NCBI GenBank assembly: GCA_963759545.1
Contig: CAVXAB010000022.1
Span: forward strand, 1 to 64,000
Direction of reading: 5' to 3'
Length of the DNA stretch: 64,000 nt
DNA from: Trebonia sp963759545
GTDB taxonomy: Bacteria > Actinomycetota > Actinomycetes > Streptosporangiales > Streptosporangiaceae
Positions 15,894 through 26,798 of this stretch are shown here, piece by piece. Under the pieces are notes generated by a model. That model saw nothing but the letters and a program-made list of their open reading frames with translations. It made no database searches and was not told the origin of the DNA. Every line of letters begins with the position of its first letter. Within the stretch, counting starts at the first letter, position 1. Position numbers and translations under genes: made by a program.

Positions 15894-17329
15894 GAGCGCT
15901 CCAGTTCCTTAGCCTTGCGCTCGACGTCCTCGATGCCGCCGACCATGTAGAAGGCCTGCTCAGGAAGGTTGTCGTACTTGCCCTCGGTGACCGCCTTGAA
16001 CGAGGCGACCGTCTCCTCAAGCGGCGTGAACACGCCCGCCTGGCCGGTGAACTGCTCGGCCACGTACATCGGCTGGGACAGGAACCGCTCGATGCGCCGG
16101 GCCCGCTGGACCGTGATCTGGTCGTCCTGGGACAGCTCGTCGATGCCGAGGATCGCGATGATGTCCTGCAGCTCCTTGTACCGCTGGAGGATCTGCTGGA
16201 CGGTCCGCGCCACGTTGTAGTGCTCCTGGCCGATGTACCTGGCATCCAGGATCCGGGAGGTGGAGTCGAGCGGGTCCACCGCCGGGTAGATGCCCTTCTC
16301 CGTAATCGCCCTGGACAGCGTGGTCGTCGCGTCGAGGTGGGCGAACACCGTGTGCGGAGCCGGGTCGGTGATGTCGTCGGCGGGCACGTAGATCGCCTGC
16401 ATCGAGGTGATCGAGTGACCACGGGTCGAGGTGATCCGCTCCTGGAGCTGGCCCATCTCGTCGGCCAGGGTCGGCTGGTAACCCACGGCGGACGGCATGC
16501 GGCCGAGCAGCGTGGACACCTCGGAGCCCGCCTGGGTGAACCGGAAGATGTTGTCGATGAACAGCAGCACGTCCTGCTTCTGCACGTCGCGGAAGTACTC
16601 CGCCATCGTCAGGGCGGACAGGGCGACCCGGAGCCGGGTGCCAGGCGGCTCGTCCATCTGGCCGAACACCAGCGCGGTGTCCTGGATGACGCCGGACTCG
16701 GTCATCTCAAGGAAGAGGTCGTTGCCCTCACGGGTCCGCTCGCCCACGCCGGCGAAGCAGGAGACGCCACCGAAGTTCTTGGCGACCCGGCGGATCATTT
16801 CCTGGATGAGGACGGTCTTGCCGACGCCGGCCCCGCCGAACAGGCCGATCTTGCCGCCGCGCACGTACGGGGTCAGCAGGTCGATGACCTTGATGCCGGT
16901 GACGAACATCTCCGTCTTGGACTCGAGCTGGTCGAGCGGCGGGGCCAACCGGTGGATCGGCCACCGCTCGGTGATGTTCAGTGACGACTTCGGCACGTCG
17001 AGCGGGTCGCCGAGCACGTTGAACACGTGGCCCTTGGTCACGTCGCCCACGGGCACCGAGATCGGGGCGCCGGTGGAAATCACCTCGGCGCCGCGGACCA
17101 GGCCGTCGGTCGGCTCAAGCGAGATCGCGCGGACCATGTTGTCGCCGATGTGCTGCTCGACCTCGAGGGTCAGGGTGCGCGTCTCACCGCCGTAGGTGAT
17201 GTCCACGTGCAGCGCGTAGTAGATCTCCGGCATCGCCTCAGCCGGGAACTCGATGTCGACGACCGGGCCGATGACCCGGGCGACACGACCCGTGCTGGTC
17301 GCGGTCTCGTTTTCTACGGTCGCGGTCAT
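15890..17329 (-). CDS. atpD: ATP synthase F1 subunit beta
   Basis: A 479-residue catalytic subunit. P-loop GGAGVGKTVLIQEMI, catalytic Glu region GVGERTREGNDL, Walker B DVLLFIDNIFRFTQAGSEVS, and the conserved LGRMPSAVGYQPTL and DELSEED-equivalent DELSQDD loop that contacts gamma. Length is normal. Start ATG 17329; only two bases separate it from the atpG stop. It carries the nucleotide-binding sites that make ATP in the F1 head. Confidence 0.97.
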   Translation of the reverse strand: MTATVENETATSTGRVARVIGPVVDIEFPAEAMPEIYYALHVDITYGGETRTLTLEVEQHIGDNMVRAISLEPTDGLVRGAEVISTGAPISVPVGDVTKGHVFNVLGDPLDVPKSSLNITERWPIHRLAPPLDQLESKTEMFVTGIKVIDLLTPYVRGGKIGLFGGAGVGKTVLIQEMIRRVAKNFGGVSCFAGVGERTREGNDLFLEMTESGVIQDTALVFGQMDEPPGTRLRVALSALTMAEYFRDVQKQDVLLFIDNIFRFTQAGSEVSTLLGRMPSAVGYQPTLADEMGQLQERITSTRGHSITSMQAIYVPADDITDPAPHTVFAHLDATTTLSRAITEKGIYPAVDPLDSTSRILDARYIGQEHYNVARTVQQILQRYKELQDIIAILGIDELSQDDQITVQRARRIERFLSQPMYVAEQFTGQAGVFTPLEETVASFKAVTEGKYDNLPEQAFYMVGGIEDVERKAKELERS

Positions 17330-17331
17330 GA

Positions 17332-18246
17332 TCAGTTCTCACTCCCTGCGTTCGCTTCAGCGAGCGCGTTGGACCCGCCGACGATTTCGCTGATTTCCTG
17401 GGTGATCTCGGCCTGCCGGGCGTTGTTCGCTTCCCTGGTCAGCCGGTCGATAAGGTCGTTGGCGTTGTCCGTCGCGGCCTTCATCGCGCGCCGCCGCGCG
17501 GCCAGCTCGGAGGCCGCCGCCTCAAGCATGGCGTAGTAGATCCGGCTCGCCACGTACTGCGGCAGCAGCGCGTCGAGCACGACGTCCGTGGACGGCTCGA
17601 ACTCATACGAGGGCAGCGCGCCGCCTGGCCGCTCGCCCTCCCGCTCCTCGATCTCCATCGGCAGCAGCCGGCGGACCACCGGCCGCTGCGTCAGCATCGA
17701 GACGAACTCGGTGGAGACCAGGAAGATCTCGTCTACCCCGCCGTCCCTCGCGTCCCGCTCGAAGGCGTCGAGCACGGCGGTGGCCAGTCGCTCGGCGTCG
17801 GCGTAGCTCGGCTGGGCGGAGAACCCGGACCATTGCTCCACCATCTCGAGGTCGCGGAACCGGTGCCAGCCGATGCCCTTGCGGCCCGCGACGTAGTTAA
17901 GCGTCTTGACGCCCTCGTCGGAGTTGCGCTGCCGGAGCCGGCTGGCCTCGCGCAGCACGTTGGCGTTGTAGGCGCCGGCGAACCCGCCGTCGCTCGTGAG
18001 GACGAGCACCGCGGCACTGGTGGTGGACTCCGGCTCGGTGATCATCGGGTGGCTGATCGTCGTCGAGCGGCTCACGACAGCCTCCACGGCTGTCGTGAGC
18101 TCGCGCGCGTACGGCTCGGCCGCGCGCATGCGCTGCTGCGCCCGGACGATCCGCGACGACGCGATCAGCTCCTGGGCGCGGGTGATCTTGGCGATCGACT
18201 TGACCGCCCTGATCCGCGCCCGGACCGCGCGAAGCTGTGCTGCCAT
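17332..18246 (-). CDS. atpG: ATP synthase F1 subunit gamma
   Basis: A 304-residue rotor shaft subunit. The N-terminal helix (RIRAVKSIAKITRAQELIASS) and the C-terminal coiled coil (AMKAATDNANDLIDRLTREANNARQAEITQEI) are clear, with VLTSDGGFAGAYNANV in the Rossmann-like middle. Compared with E. coli it has the extra loop of high-GC actinobacteria (EREGERPGGALPSYEFEPS). Start ATG 18246, eight bases after atpA. Confidence 0.96.
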   Translation of the reverse strand: MAAQLRAVRARIRAVKSIAKITRAQELIASSRIVRAQQRMRAAEPYARELTTAVEAVVSRSTTISHPMITEPESTTSAAVLVLTSDGGFAGAYNANVLREASRLRQRNSDEGVKTLNYVAGRKGIGWHRFRDLEMVEQWSGFSAQPSYADAERLATAVLDAFERDARDGGVDEIFLVSTEFVSMLTQRPVVRRLLPMEIEEREGERPGGALPSYEFEPSTDVVLDALLPQYVASRIYYAMLEAAASELAARRRAMKAATDNANDLIDRLTREANNARQAEITQEISEIVGGSNALAEANAGSEN

Positions 18247-18254
18247 GGCGCCGC

Positions 18255-19919
<1,665 letters not shown>

Positions 19920-19976
19920 CTTCCTCATTCCGTTCGTGAATAAAAGTCGCGGTTTGGATCTAGCCTGTCGGGCGGC

Positions 19977-20786
19977 TCAGCCCGCGAGCTTGCGGCGGAC
20001 CGCGGCAAGGCGGCTGGCCGCGGTCCCGTCTACCAGCTCATCCCCGATCTGGACGGAAATGCCACCTATGACCGCCGGATCGTGCACGACGTTCAGGTGA
20101 ATTCCCTGCCCGTACGCCGCGGTAAGGGTGTCAAGTAGCCGCCGCCGTTGCGCCACCGACAGGTCCGTGGCCGCCCGTACCACCGCGATGAGCTGCTGCC
20201 GCCGTCGCGCGGCGATGCCGGCGGCGACGTCGAGCGCCGCCTGCGGCGAACGGCCGCGCGGGTGGGTGAGCAGCTGGGTGATCAGGCTCAGCGAGGGCCC
20301 GCTGACCTTGTCAGACAGCAGGTCGGCCAGCAGCGACGTCTTCGCGTCCGTGGTGGTCGGCCCGATCAGCGCGGCCCGCAGCCCGGTCTGCCCGGAGACC
20401 ACGCGGGCGAACCTGAACAGGTCGTCCTCGAGGTCGTCAAGCGTGCCGCCGTACTGCGCGGCCATCGTGAGCGCCTCGATCGCGAGCTGCTCAAGGGCGT
20501 CGGCGAAGTCGTTCGAGGTCGCCCAGTGCCCCGCCGCGGCGTCGGCGACCAGTCCCTCGGTCGCCTCCGACACCTTGCCGTGCAGCAGCCGCCTGGCCAC
20601 GGCCGTCTTCTCGGCCGCCGGCTTACCCGAGTCGGCGAGCGCGCGGCGCAGCCCGTGCTCGGAGTCGAGCAACCGGACCACGGCGAACAGCTGGTCGCCG
20701 ATCTGCTCGGCGGTCGCGGTATCGACCGCGACCCCGCCAAGCTGGTCGCGGAGCCCGGCGTACGATGCCCTGCTGGCGCCGCGCAT
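19977..20786 (-). CDS. atpH: ATP synthase F1 subunit delta
   Basis: A 269-residue delta subunit, the long type of actinobacteria. The N-terminal helical domain includes ASYAGLRDQLGGVA, and the C-terminal part has the family motif VVHDPAVIGGISVQIGDELVDG. It links the top of F1 to the peripheral stalk b. The ATG shares one base with the atpF stop (TAATG), so the two are coupled. Confidence 0.95.
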   Translation of the reverse strand: MRGASRASYAGLRDQLGGVAVDTATAEQIGDQLFAVVRLLDSEHGLRRALADSGKPAAEKTAVARRLLHGKVSEATEGLVADAAAGHWATSNDFADALEQLAIEALTMAAQYGGTLDDLEDDLFRFARVVSGQTGLRAALIGPTTTDAKTSLLADLLSDKVSGPSLSLITQLLTHPRGRSPQAALDVAAGIAARRRQQLIAVVRAATDLSVAQRRRLLDTLTAAYGQGIHLNVVHDPAVIGGISVQIGDELVDGTAASRLAAVRRKLAG

Positions 20787-21328
20787 TACTGCACGACCCG
20801 GCTGTTCTGCGCCTCGAGGTCGTCGAGGAACCGGTCGACCATGCGGCTCTGCCGCGCCTGGTCGGCGAGCGACTCGCCGACGATCCGGCTGGCCAGCTCG
20901 GTCGCCAGCGACCCGACCTCGGACCTGAGCGAGATCAGCGCCTGCTGCCGCTCCGCGTCGATCTGGGCCTGCGCGGCCTCGGTGATCCGGCGGGCCTCGG
21001 CCTCGGCACGCTCGCGCATCTCGGCGATGATCTGCGCGCCCTGCTCACGGGCTTCCTCGCGCATCCGCGAGGACTCGTGCTTGGCGTCCTCAAGCTGGGC
21101 GCGGTACTGCGCGAGCACCGCCTGCGCCTCGGCCTGCGCCTCGTCGGCCCGGTTAATGCCGCCCTGGATCGCGTCCTCGCGCTCGTTCAGCGTCTTGACG
21201 ATCCGTGGGAGCAGCAGCCTGGCGAGAAAGCCGAACACCACGACGAAGACGACGGTCCCGATGATCAGCTCAGGCCAGGTGGGAATCAGCGGATCCTGCG
21301 CCGCCGCGTCCGCTAGGGGAAGCATCAT
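20786..21328 (-). CDS. atpF: ATP synthase F0 subunit b
   Basis: A 180-residue peripheral-stalk subunit: one N-terminal membrane helix (LIIGTVVFVVVFGFLARLLLP) and then a long charged coiled coil (RIVKTLNEREDAIQGGINRA and onward, rich in Ala, Glu, Gln and Arg). It anchors delta and F1 to the membrane. Two consecutive ATG codons (21328 and 21325) begin the frame. Confidence 0.96.
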   Translation of the reverse strand: MMLPLADAAAQDPLIPTWPELIIGTVVFVVVFGFLARLLLPRIVKTLNEREDAIQGGINRADEAQAEAQAVLAQYRAQLEDAKHESSRMREEAREQGAQIIAEMRERAEAEARRITEAAQAQIDAERQQALISLRSEVGSLATELASRIVGESLADQARQSRMVDRFLDDLEAQNSRVVQ

Positions 21329-21359
21329 ATCGGCCTGTCCTTTCCCTGCTTTGTCCTCG

Positions 21360-21611
21360 TCAGGATGCGAAGATGAACGGCGCCACGAGGCCGATCAGGG
21401 CCAGCGCCTCGGTCAGCGCGAAGCCGATCCACATGTAAAGCGTGATGCGGCCGGCGGCCTCGGGCTGGCGGGCCATGGCCTCAATGGCGTGACCGAAGAC
21501 CAGGCCGATGCCGATGCCGGGGCCAATGGCCGCGAGACCGTAACCGATAGCACCGAGACGCTGAATGTCAATCGTCTGGGTGGCGGCGAGGACGGTAGAC
21601 GCGTCAATCAT
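21360..21611 (-). CDS. atpE: ATP synthase F0 subunit c (proteolipid)
   Basis: An 83-residue two-helix hairpin. Helix 1 carries the Gly-rich packing motif (GLAAIGPGIGIGLVFGHA), the polar loop is ARQPEA, and helix 2 contains the ion-binding Glu in FALTEALALIGLV. It forms the rotating c-ring. A proton-coupled ring is expected; the extra ligands of Na+-type rings are not obvious. Confidence 0.97.
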   Translation of the reverse strand: MIDASTVLAATQTIDIQRLGAIGYGLAAIGPGIGIGLVFGHAIEAMARQPEAAGRITLYMWIGFALTEALALIGLVAPFIFAS

Positions 21612-21696
21612 TGATTTTCCTTTGCGTTCGGTCCGGCGGCTAGGTCCCCGCCGGGCTGTTGTGCCGGGATCAGATGGTGTGGTGGCTGGAAACGGC

Positions 21697-22516
21697 TTAG
21701 TGCCCGTGCTCCAGCGAGTCGGCGATGTAGGTGGAGATCAGCGTGGTGAAGATGAATGCCTGCAAGACGCCCACGAGCATCTCGAGCAGGAAGACGAAGA
21801 ACACCATGAAGAGCGAGCCTGCGGCGAAAATCAAGGTGTAGGACAGGGTCGTCATGTACCAGGTCGCGAGCATGAAGATCGTCAGCAGCAGGTGCCCGGC
21901 GAACATGTTCGCGAACAGCCGGATGCCCAGGGTGAACGGCTGGACGACGACGTACTTGAGTATCTCGACCGGGATCAGGATGATCAGGATCGGCCACGGG
22001 GCCTCAGGGATCCAGGACCTGAAGTAGCCGACGAAGCCCTTGGCCTTGAAGCCCAGGTACCAGTAGAGCACGTACATGATCAAGACGAGCGGCCAGACGA
22101 AGCCGATCCGCGACATCACCGGGAACTGGAGGACCGGGATCAGTTCCATGTAGTTGCAGATCAGGATGTAGAAGAACAGCGACACCATGTACGGCAGGTA
22201 CGAGTCGCCCTTCTTGCCGAGCGCCGGGCGGATGATCTGGTCCCGCACCGCGAGGATGGCAAGCTCGCCCAGGGACTGCGTCCGGCCGGGGATCATCTTG
22301 GGCTTGCGGAACGCCGCCCAGAAGAACCCGATCACCGCGAGCCCGGCGATGATCGCGAGCAGCTCGGGCTTGGTGAAGCCCCAGGAGCCGATCGTGAACA
22401 GCGGCTTGAACTCGAAGTTATTCAGCCCGGGCGCCGGGTACCCGCACCCGTTATGGAGGTGCGAGTTGTTGACGGTGCAGTTCGACGGGCGTGGTGGCCG
22501 CGAGAACTCCGGTCAC
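21697..22516 (-). CDS. atpB: ATP synthase F0 subunit a, with an apparent +1 frame break near its start
   Basis: The subunit a proton channel. From NCTVNNSHLHNGCGYPAPGL onward (AAC at 22482) it is intact, including FFWAAFRKPK, the essential Arg in FTLGIRLFANMFAGH and the C-terminal EHGH. That frame has no ATG, GTG or TTG between the atpZ stop (22513) and a GTG at 22335, which would delete helix 1. The expected start is GTG 22516: AAGGGAG lies seven bases upstream, it overlaps the atpZ stop as GTGA, and it reads VTGVLAATTPV. That frame joins the main one only if base 22483 is skipped. Reconstructed length 272 residues. An indel in the sequence is the simplest explanation. Confidence 0.85.
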
Positions 22517-22812
22517 CGATCATCTCCCTTCGGGGGCATCCCCAGCTCGTGCGGCCTGCCGTACCGGTAGATGATCCAGCCGACCGAGATGGCGAGCCCG
22601 ACCAGCATGCCGATCGGGAAAAGCAGCGAAACATGCGTAAAGTGACCGATCAGCCAGCCGATGCCGCCGTAGGCGAGCATGCCGGCGATCAGGTAGCTGA
22701 AGATGGTGTAGCCGGTCCCCTTGCTGAGCCTCTCACTCGCGGCGTCGTCAGGGTAAGCGCGCAGCGCGCTGACCCGCTCCGGACGGCGAGCGCTTCGCAT
22801 GCCCGTGATCAC
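22513..22812 (-). CDS. AtpZ/AtpI-like small membrane protein of the ATP synthase operon
   Basis: A 99-residue protein with two predicted membrane helices (IFSYLIAGMLAYGGIGWLIG and LLFPIGMLVGLAISVGWIIY) followed by a charged tail. This matches the AtpZ-type protein encoded before atpB in many operons, thought to aid assembly of the F0 part or Mg2+/Ca2+ handling. GTG 22812 has GAGGGG six bases upstream and is preferred to ATG 22800. Its TGA overlaps the inferred atpB GTG. Confidence 0.85.
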   Translation of the reverse strand: MITGMRSARRPERVSALRAYPDDAASERLSKGTGYTIFSYLIAGMLAYGGIGWLIGHFTHVSLLFPIGMLVGLAISVGWIIYRYGRPHELGMPPKGDDR

Positions 22813-22822
22813 GGCGCGCCCC

Positions 22823-23227
22823 TCAGCTCTTCCCGTCGGGCTCGACGTACAGCATGTTGAGCTTCATCGAGGTGATGACCTGCGACGCCGACCAGGCGAG
22901 GATGCAGGCGAGCGCCGTGAAGCCGAGCATCTTGCCGTTGAACGCGGTGGAGTGCCGCAGCACGGCGAGGACGATCATGAACGCGATGATCTTGCCGAGG
23001 AACGTGCCAAGGGCGGCGATCATCATCGCCATCGGGTTCACCCGGGCGGCCCGGCCGACCACGATGATGCTGATCGCGAAGAAGGCCGTGACGACCCCGA
23101 CGCCGATGAGCGCACCGTAGGCGCCCTTGGACCCGCCGAGAGCGGCGCAGAGCACCACCGCGACGGCGGCGACCACGCTTGTCAGCGCCAGCGACCACCG
23201 TACAACGCGGGCGTACTGCGTCGTCAT
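22823..23227 (-). CDS. atpI: ATP synthase protein I
   Basis: A 134-residue protein with four hydrophobic segments, including VVAAVAVVLCAALGG, YGALIGVGVVTAFFAISIIVV and FLGKIIAFMIVLAVL. Position and topology fit AtpI/UncI, a helper in c-ring assembly. ATG 23227 has GGAG seven bases upstream and is the first gene of the operon after a 329-bp spacer. The product ends 10 bp before the AtpZ-like gene. Confidence 0.85.
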   Translation of the reverse strand: MTTQYARVVRWSLALTSVVAAVAVVLCAALGGSKGAYGALIGVGVVTAFFAISIIVVGRAARVNPMAMMIAALGTFLGKIIAFMIVLAVLRHSTAFNGKMLGFTALACILAWSASQVITSMKLNMLYVEPDGKS

Positions 23228-23556
23228 TGACTTACTCCCTGAGGACTAGCTGAACGCTTGTGAAGGCTATCACAAAGTTCTTGACTTTAACTTTACCTGC
23301 AGGACGACTTTACATGACTATCGGGCGGGAACACGAGGGGCCCCCACCTAACCGAGAGTGGCGTTGGTTGGTGATCCGCCCCAAAGCCCGCGCGTGCGGG
23401 CATCCTCCGCCGGGTCGGCGTTCCCGCAGGTTACAGGAGATTAAACCACAGATCGCCCGTCTTGCCCCGCCGGGGCTGGCTGTGGGGCCGGGAGGCGGAG
23501 CAGGCACTCGTTCTGACTTACCGGCTTTGGAATTTTTACCTGGGCGGATGGCGCGG
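23228..23556. other. 329-bp spacer between wecA and the atp operon
   Basis: No gene is supported. The part nearest atpI (about 23265-23330) is markedly AT-richer, with several CTTT/AAAG blocks, and probably holds the atp promoter reading on the minus strand. No convincing -35/-10 pair or terminator could be fixed by eye. Confidence 0.4.
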
Positions 23557-24976
23557 TCAGGTGCGGCGTGACCAGGGCGGCGGGGCCGGCGGCGCCGGCT
23601 CCGTGCCGCCCGGCCCGCGGCTCGGTGGCGGCCGCCGCGCGTGCGCGCCGTTGCCCGCCGCGGTGCCGTTGTAAGAGGGGCCGTTGTGAGCGGGGCCGTT
23701 GCGTACGGGGGCACTGCCAGAAGGAAGGGCGGAAGGCGGCAGTACGCCTGGTACCGGCCCGCCGACCGGTGCGGCGAGGTCGGGGGTAGCGGAGAGCGGA
23801 TCGTCCGAACGAATGCGGCTTCCTCTTGGCCGCTCCCGCTTACCGCCGCCGGTGGAGCGCCACGGGCGGAGCTTCGGCGCCGTCGCGAGCAACAGGGCCC
23901 CGATGGCGCCGAGCGTGATGACGGCGTACCAGATCAGTTCGATCCGCAGCACCGACAGGCCGACCACGAGGCCGGAGAAGAGCGCCGCCCACAGGTACAT
24001 GAGCAGCACGGTCTGGCGGTGCGAGTGGCCCATGTTCTGCAGCCGGTGGTGCAGGTGCTGCCGGTCGGCGTCGAACGGCGACATGCCCTTCATCGTCCGC
24101 CGGACCACCGCGAGCAGCATGTCCGTGTAAGGGATGATCCAGATCGCGACCGGGATCATCAGCGGCAGGATCGTCGGGAACCGGTTGACCGGGTGCGCAC
24201 CTTGCGAGAAGTGGACCAGGAGGTTCTGGTCAAGCGATGCGGTGGACGAGATAGGCCCGTAGGCGAGCATGCAGGCCGAGCAGCATCGACCCGGTGTCGC
24301 CCATGAAGATCCGCGCCGGGTTGAAGTTGTGCGGCAGGAACCCGAGGCACATGCCCGCGAGGACCGCGGAGGTCACCGCGGGCACCGACTGTGACGGGAT
24401 GCCGACCGAGTTGGTCAGCTCGTAGGAGTAGATCAGGTAGCCGACCGCGGAGATGCCGACAACGCCGGCGGCGAGGCCGTCGAGGCCGTCGATGAAGTTC
24501 ACCGCGTTGATCGTGGCGACGATGATGAGGATCGTCACCACGTAGCTCAGGTCCGGCTCAAGCAGGAAGTACTCGCTGTTTGCCCACGGGATCCACGGCA
24601 GGTACGCGCCCGACCACACCACGATGCCGCCGGCCGCGATCTGGGCGGCCAGCTTGGAGATGGCGCCGAGGCCCCACCGGTCATCGACGATGCCGACGGC
24701 CACCAGCAGGCCGCCGGCCAGCAGCAGCCCGTTGATGGGGCGCGAGGACGGGAACGCCTGCCGCAGGTAGTTGCTGAACCGGTCGGCGACGAGCAGCCCG
24801 GCCACCAGGCCGCCGTACATCGCGACACCGCCAAGCAGCGGGGTCGGCTGCGTGTGCACGTCCCGTTCCCTGGGGGCATGCTGCGCGTGTATCGCGATCG
24901 CACCCTGTCTCACCAGCGGGGTGAGGAGATAGGTCACCACCGCCGCGATGATCAGGATGAAGAGATACTCTCTCAC
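23557..24976 (-). CDS. wecA: WecA/Rfe-type undecaprenyl-phosphate sugar-1-phosphate transferase, with an apparent frame break
   Basis: An integral membrane enzyme that starts lipid-linked glycan synthesis; in actinobacteria the gene between sua5 and atpI is WecA, transferring GlcNAc-1-phosphate for the arabinogalactan or teichoic linkage. Motifs: GIVDDRWGLGA, NAVNFIDGLDGLAAG and FMGDTGSMLLGL, then in the second frame MLAYGPISSTAS, FDADRQHLHHRL and further helices. The frames join at CTG-c-ATG: base 24271 is extra. Removing it gives a continuous ~472-residue protein with a long Pro/Gly-rich tail. The start is GTG 24976, 12 bp after sua5. Confidence 0.88.
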
Positions 24977-24988
24977 GGCGGCCGGCGA

Positions 24989-25777
24989 TCAGTCGCCCGG
25001 TCCGGGGTTGTCCGCCGGATCGTCCGGCTTGCCGTCATTAGCCGCATCGGCGGCATTGGCCGCGTTCGCGGCGGCGATCGCCGCCGCGGCCCGCCGGTCG
25101 GCCGGGCTGAGCTCCGGCTCGGCGCCGGGGGCGGCGGGCAGGTCGATGACCGGGACGACCTTCCTGAGGTCGTCGATGGAGAGCGCACCCGCGCGCAGCA
25201 GCCGCGGTACCGTCCCCGTCAGGTCAAGGATCGTGGAAGGAACGTTATCCGCGCACGGCCCGCCGTCCAGGTAGACGGAGATCGCGTCACCGAGCTGCGT
25301 CTGCGCCTCATCCGCGGTCGTGGCGGCGGGGAGGCTGTGCCTGTTCGCGCTCGACACGGCCATCGGGCCGGTGCGGCGCAGCAAGTCAAGGGCGATCGGG
25401 TGCAGCGGCATGCGGACCGCGACCGTGCCAAGCGTGTCGCCAAGGTCCCACATGAGCGTCGGGCTGGCGCGGAAGACGAGCGTCAGCGGCCCCGGCCAGA
25501 ACTCGTCGATCAGGTCCTGGCCGAACGCGCCGAGCGACTCCGTCAGCGCCGCGGCCGCCCGCACGCTGCCGACGAGGACGGGCGGCGGCATGTTCCTGCC
25601 GCGCCCCTTGGCGGCGAGCAGGTCGGTCACCGCTTTCGGATTGAAGGCATCCGCGCCGATCCCGTACACGGTGTCGGTCGGAAGCACCACAAGCTGGCCC
25701 TCCTGCACGGCGGATACCGCCGCGACCAGGCCCTCATCCCGCTGCTGCGTGTCGGCGCAGTCATATCGAGCGCTCAT
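24989..25777 (-). CDS. sua5: L-threonylcarbamoyladenylate synthase (Sua5/YciO/YrdC family)
   Basis: A 262-residue enzyme that makes threonylcarbamoyl-AMP from Thr, bicarbonate and ATP for the t6A modification of tRNA. Motifs are LVVLPTDTVYGIGADAFNP, KGRGRNMPPPVLV, WPGPLTLVF, VAVRMPLHP and SSANRHS. After the YrdC domain there is a ~55-residue Ala-rich tail (AAAAIAAANAANAADAAND) rather than a full Sua5 domain. It follows prmC, as in many actinobacteria. Confidence 0.93.
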   Translation of the reverse strand: MSARYDCADTQQRDEGLVAAVSAVQEGQLVVLPTDTVYGIGADAFNPKAVTDLLAAKGRGRNMPPPVLVGSVRAAAALTESLGAFGQDLIDEFWPGPLTLVFRASPTLMWDLGDTLGTVAVRMPLHPIALDLLRRTGPMAVSSANRHSLPAATTADEAQTQLGDAISVYLDGGPCADNVPSTILDLTGTVPRLLRAGALSIDDLRKVVPVIDLPAAPGAEPELSPADRRAAAAIAAANAANAADAANDGKPDDPADNPGPGD

Positions 25778-25835
25778 CGGTTACATCCTAGGCGCTATTC
25801 GCCTGGCCACGTTATGTTTTGGCCCGGGGGCACGG

Positions 25836-26798
25836 TTACTCTCCTGGCCACATGGCAGTGACGAACCGGTCTTTGCGCGTGAGGTCCTTGTGGTTGGCCG
25901 TGTCACGCCAGCCTGCCTCTTCCGCGAAGATCCAGAAGACGGCGGTGCCCTGCACGTCAGCGTGCTCGACGGCGACCAGGCCGCCGGGCCGAAGCAGCCA
26001 GCGGGCTACCCGCTCCACCGCGCGGAGGGCGTCGAGGCCGTCACCGCCGCTCCAGAGCGCGGCAGGCGGGTCGTACTCCGCCACCTCCGGCGGCACGATC
26101 GAGCCGAGCGGGATGTACGGGGGATTGGAGACCACCAGGTCGACCCTCCCGGCCAGGCCGGCGAGCTCGCCGAGCCCGGCGCGCGGGTCCGGCGTGGTGA
26201 AGTCGCCCGCGTGCAGCAGCACCCGGCCCGCGGTATAGCCGTCTACGTGCTTGGTGATGTTCCGCTCCGCCCAGCTCCTGGCCAGCGGGTCGCCCTCGAC
26301 GGCGTGCACGGTGGCCCTTGGCACCTCCTGGGCGATGGACAGCGCGATCGCGCCCGAGCCGGTGCCGAGGTCCACGGCGACCGGCTCGGCGACGTTGATC
26401 GCCCTGAGCTTGTCGATCGCCCAGCCGGTCATCACCTCGGTCTCGGGGCGCGGCACGAACACGCCGGGGCCGACGTCGAGCTCCAGGTAGCGGAAGTACG
26501 CCTGTCCCGTGATGTGCTGCAGCGGCTCGCGGTTCTCCCTGCGGCCGATGTCGACCCAGAACCGCGCGTCGAAGTCCTTGTCTGGCACGCTGTGCAGCTC
26601 GCCGCGCTTGACGTTGTGCACGTGCGCCGCGATCAGCTCGGCGTCGGCACGCGGCGAGTCGACGCCGGCCTCGGCCAGTCGCGCCGTGGCGAGCGCGATC
26701 TCATCGAGCAGCAGGCTTCGCCCCTGCGCTCCCCCGCTCGCATGAAAACCAAGGCTCGCTCGTTCCGAGGGCTCGCTCTTGCCCCAAGGCTCGCTCAT
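25836..26798 (-). CDS. prmC: Peptide chain release factor N5-glutamine methyltransferase
   Basis: A 320-residue class I methyltransferase acting on the Gln of the GGQ loop of release factors; the target PrfA is the gene just upstream. N-terminal helical domain, then VPRPETEVM, the SAM motif VAVDLGTGSGAIALSIA, and the catalytic NPPYIP. Its ATG shares one base with the prfA stop (TAATG), so translation is coupled. The first ~25 residues (SEPWGKSEPSERASLG) are an unusual extension. Confidence 0.95.
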   Translation of the reverse strand: MSEPWGKSEPSERASLGFHASGGAQGRSLLLDEIALATARLAEAGVDSPRADAELIAAHVHNVKRGELHSVPDKDFDARFWVDIGRRENREPLQHITGQAYFRYLELDVGPGVFVPRPETEVMTGWAIDKLRAINVAEPVAVDLGTGSGAIALSIAQEVPRATVHAVEGDPLARSWAERNITKHVDGYTAGRVLLHAGDFTTPDPRAGLGELAGLAGRVDLVVSNPPYIPLGSIVPPEVAEYDPPAALWSGGDGLDALRAVERVARWLLRPGGLVAVEHADVQGTAVFWIFAEEAGWRDTANHKDLTRKDRFVTAMWPGE

